Shown here: piece by piece, positions 5,094 to 6,469 of the stretch
Layout of the letters: each line of letters opens with the position of its first letter
Numbering within the stretch: the first letter of the stretch is position 1
Assembly: GCA_046565865.1 (NCBI GenBank)
Contig: JBKHXU010000071.1
Coordinates: 1-6,469, forward strand
Origin: JBKHXU01 sp046565865
GTDB lineage: Bacteria > Pseudomonadota > Gammaproteobacteria > Acidiferrobacterales > Sulfurifustaceae
Reading direction: 5' to 3'
Length of the DNA: 6,469 bases
Translations under genes and position numbers: made by a program
Notes under the pieces: model-generated
The model's database searches: none
What the model was told of the DNA's origin: nothing
Seen by the model: the letters and a program-made list of their open reading frames with translations, nothing else

Positions 5094-6469
5094 ATGAATC
5101 ACGCTGAAACATATAACGATCGCGTCGTACGCCAGTTCGCGATCATGACCGTCGTCTGGGGCGTCGTCGGCATGGCTGTCGGCGTGCTCATCGCGGCGCA
5201 GCTCGTGTGGCCGGCGCTCAACTTCGACATCCCGTATCTGACCTATAGCCGCCTGCGGCCGCTGCACACCAACGCCGTGATCTTCGCCTTCGGCGGCAGC
5301 GCGTTATTCGCGACGTCGTATTACGTCGTGCAGCGCACCTGTCACGTGCGCCTGTTTAGCGACAAGCTTGCGGCGTTCACGTTCTGGGGCTGGCAAGCGG
5401 TGATCGTCGCCGCGGCGATCACGCTGCCGCTCGGCATCACGACCACGAAGGAATATGCCGAGCTCGAATGGCCGATCGATATTTTGATCGCGGTGGTGTG
5501 GATCACGTATGCGGTCGTGTTCTTCGGCACCATCGCCAAGCGGCGCGTATCGCACATCTACGTTGCCAACTGGTTCTTCGGTGCGTTTATTCTCACGGTC
5601 GCGCTGCTGCACGTCGTTAATAGCGCCGCCATCCCAGTGTCCGCGACCAAATCGTATTCGCTGTTCGCCGGCGTGCAGGACGCTATGGTGCAGTGGTGGT
5701 ACGGGCACAACGCCGTGGGCTTTTTCCTGACCGCGGGCTTCCTCGGCATCATGTACTACTTCGTGCCGAAACAGGCCGGGCGGCCGGTGTATTCGTATCG
5801 GCTGTCGGTGGTGCACTTCTGGGCGCTGATCTTCACCTACATGTGGGCCGGGCCGCATCACCTGCACTACACCGCGCTGCCGGATTGGGCGCAGTCGCTC
5901 GGCATGGTGTTCTCTTTGATCCTGTTGGCGCCGAGCTGGGGCGGCATGATCAACGGCATCATGACGCTCTCCGGTGCGTGGCATAAGTTGCGCACTGATC
6001 CGATTTTGAAATTCCTGGTGGTGTCGCTCTCGTTCTACGGCATGTCCACGTTCGAAGGCCCGATGATGGCGATCAAGACCGTGAACGCGCTGTCGCACTA
6101 CACCGACTGGACCATCGGCCACGTGCACGCCGGCGCCTTGGGCTGGGTCGCATTCATCTCCATCGGCGCGCTGTACTACATGATCCCGCGCCTGTTCAAC
6201 CGGCCGCTCTACAGCGTGAAGCTCGCCGAGTTGCACTTCTGGATCGCGACCGTCGGCATCGTGCTCTACATCTCCGCCATGTGGGTCGCCGGCATCATGC
6301 AGGGTCTCATGTGGCGCGCGGTGAATGCCGACGGCACGCTGACGTACAACTTCATCGAGTCGGTCGAGGCGATGCATCCGTTTTATTTGGTACGCCTGCT
6401 CGGCGGCATCTTTTTCCTGAGCGGCATGCTGATCATGGCGTACAACGTGTGGCAGACGGTGCGCAACGC
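5094..6469 (+). CDS. ccoN: cbb3-type cytochrome c oxidase catalytic subunit I, CcoN (3' end beyond right edge)
   Basis: The first 458 residues are present of a protein usually about 475-480 long, so only the extreme C-terminus is missing. CcoN is the heme-copper oxidase subunit that reduces oxygen to water with high affinity in the inner membrane, coupled to proton pumping. Visible ligands are H58 in RPLHTN for low-spin heme b; H205 (WYGHNAVGF), H255 and H256 (GPHHLHY) for CuB; Y249, the helix VII tyrosine cross-linked to a CuB histidine in C-family oxidases; and the GHVHAG pair H343/H345 for heme b3 and heme b. The FEGP glutamate is E320. All residues expected of an active C-type oxidase that fall in the window are intact. 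ATG 5094 has only a weak GAGA-like ribosome site. ccoO and ccoP are expected just downstream. Confidence 0.97.
   Translation, partial: MNHAETYNDRVVRQFAIMTVVWGVVGMAVGVLIAAQLVWPALNFDIPYLTYSRLRPLHTNAVIFAFGGSALFATSYYVVQRTCHVRLFSDKLAAFTFWGWQAVIVAAAITLPLGITTTKEYAELEWPIDILIAVVWITYAVVFFGTIAKRRVSHIYVANWFFGAFILTVALLHVVNSAAIPVSATKSYSLFAGVQDAMVQWWYGHNAVGFFLTAGFLGIMYYFVPKQAGRPVYSYRLSVVHFWALIFTYMWAGPHHLHYTALPDWAQSLGMVFSLILLAPSWGGMINGIMTLSGAWHKLRTDPILKFLVVSLSFYGMSTFEGPMMAIKTVNALSHYTDWTIGHVHAGALGWVAFISIGALYYMIPRLFNRPLYSVKLAELHFWIATVGIVLYISAMWVAGIMQGLMWRAVNADGTLTYNFIESVEAMHPFYLVRLLGGIFFLSGMLIMAYNVWQTVRN

Noticed and set aside
5304..6377. 357-residue minus-strand open frame
   Set aside because: It is antisense to ccoN, whose ligand residues are all intact. 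The His-, Arg- and Asp-rich composition is a shadow of the membrane-protein codons.

Overview
The window comes from a high-GC proteobacterium, most likely gamma- or betaproteobacterial judging from its CcoN, CcoI, CcoS and YIP1 proteins. It holds six genes on two diverging arms. All of it reads as a low-oxygen respiration locus. Two genes run off the edges: the molybdoenzyme at the left and ccoN at the right.

Left arm (minus strand, read right to left): ccoI (copper P-type ATPase, 1841-4276), an interspersed palindromic repeat (1704-1828), ccoS (1527-1682, or 1709 if the upstream ATG is used), a small TatD-associated-type radical SAM protein (857-1483), and the N-terminal 253 residues of a Tat-exported molybdopterin oxidoreductase of the NxrA/NarG type (1-760). 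Right arm (plus strand): a YIP1-family membrane protein (4402-5037), then ccoN, the catalytic subunit of cbb3 cytochrome oxidase (5094 to the edge). There is no gene-free stretch over 300 bases; the longest gap is the 131-158 bases between ccoI and ccoS, and the repeat fills it.

The most informative feature is regulatory. Four FNR/ANR-type boxes (TTGAT-N4-ATCAA, two perfect and two with one mismatch) stand before the molybdoenzyme, the radical SAM gene, the ccoI/yip1 divergent pair and ccoN. Each is followed by a -10-like hexamer 21-22 bases after the box, the geometry of a class II FNR promoter centred at -41.5. The central box at 4335-4348 has such a hexamer on both sides, so it can drive both arms. 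These promoters also settle start codons: the longest possible reading frames of ccoI and yip1 begin inside or upstream of their own promoters, so later starts (GTG 4276 and ATG 4402) are used here. The radical SAM promoter predicts a leaderless mRNA.

Together, cbb3 oxidase, its copper supply (CcoI) and maturation factor (CcoS), and a periplasmic-type Mo enzyme appear to be switched on at low oxygen by one regulator. The radical SAM and YIP1 proteins look like co-regulated passengers or unassigned helpers. I found no CRISPR array, tRNA, rRNA or transposase gene.
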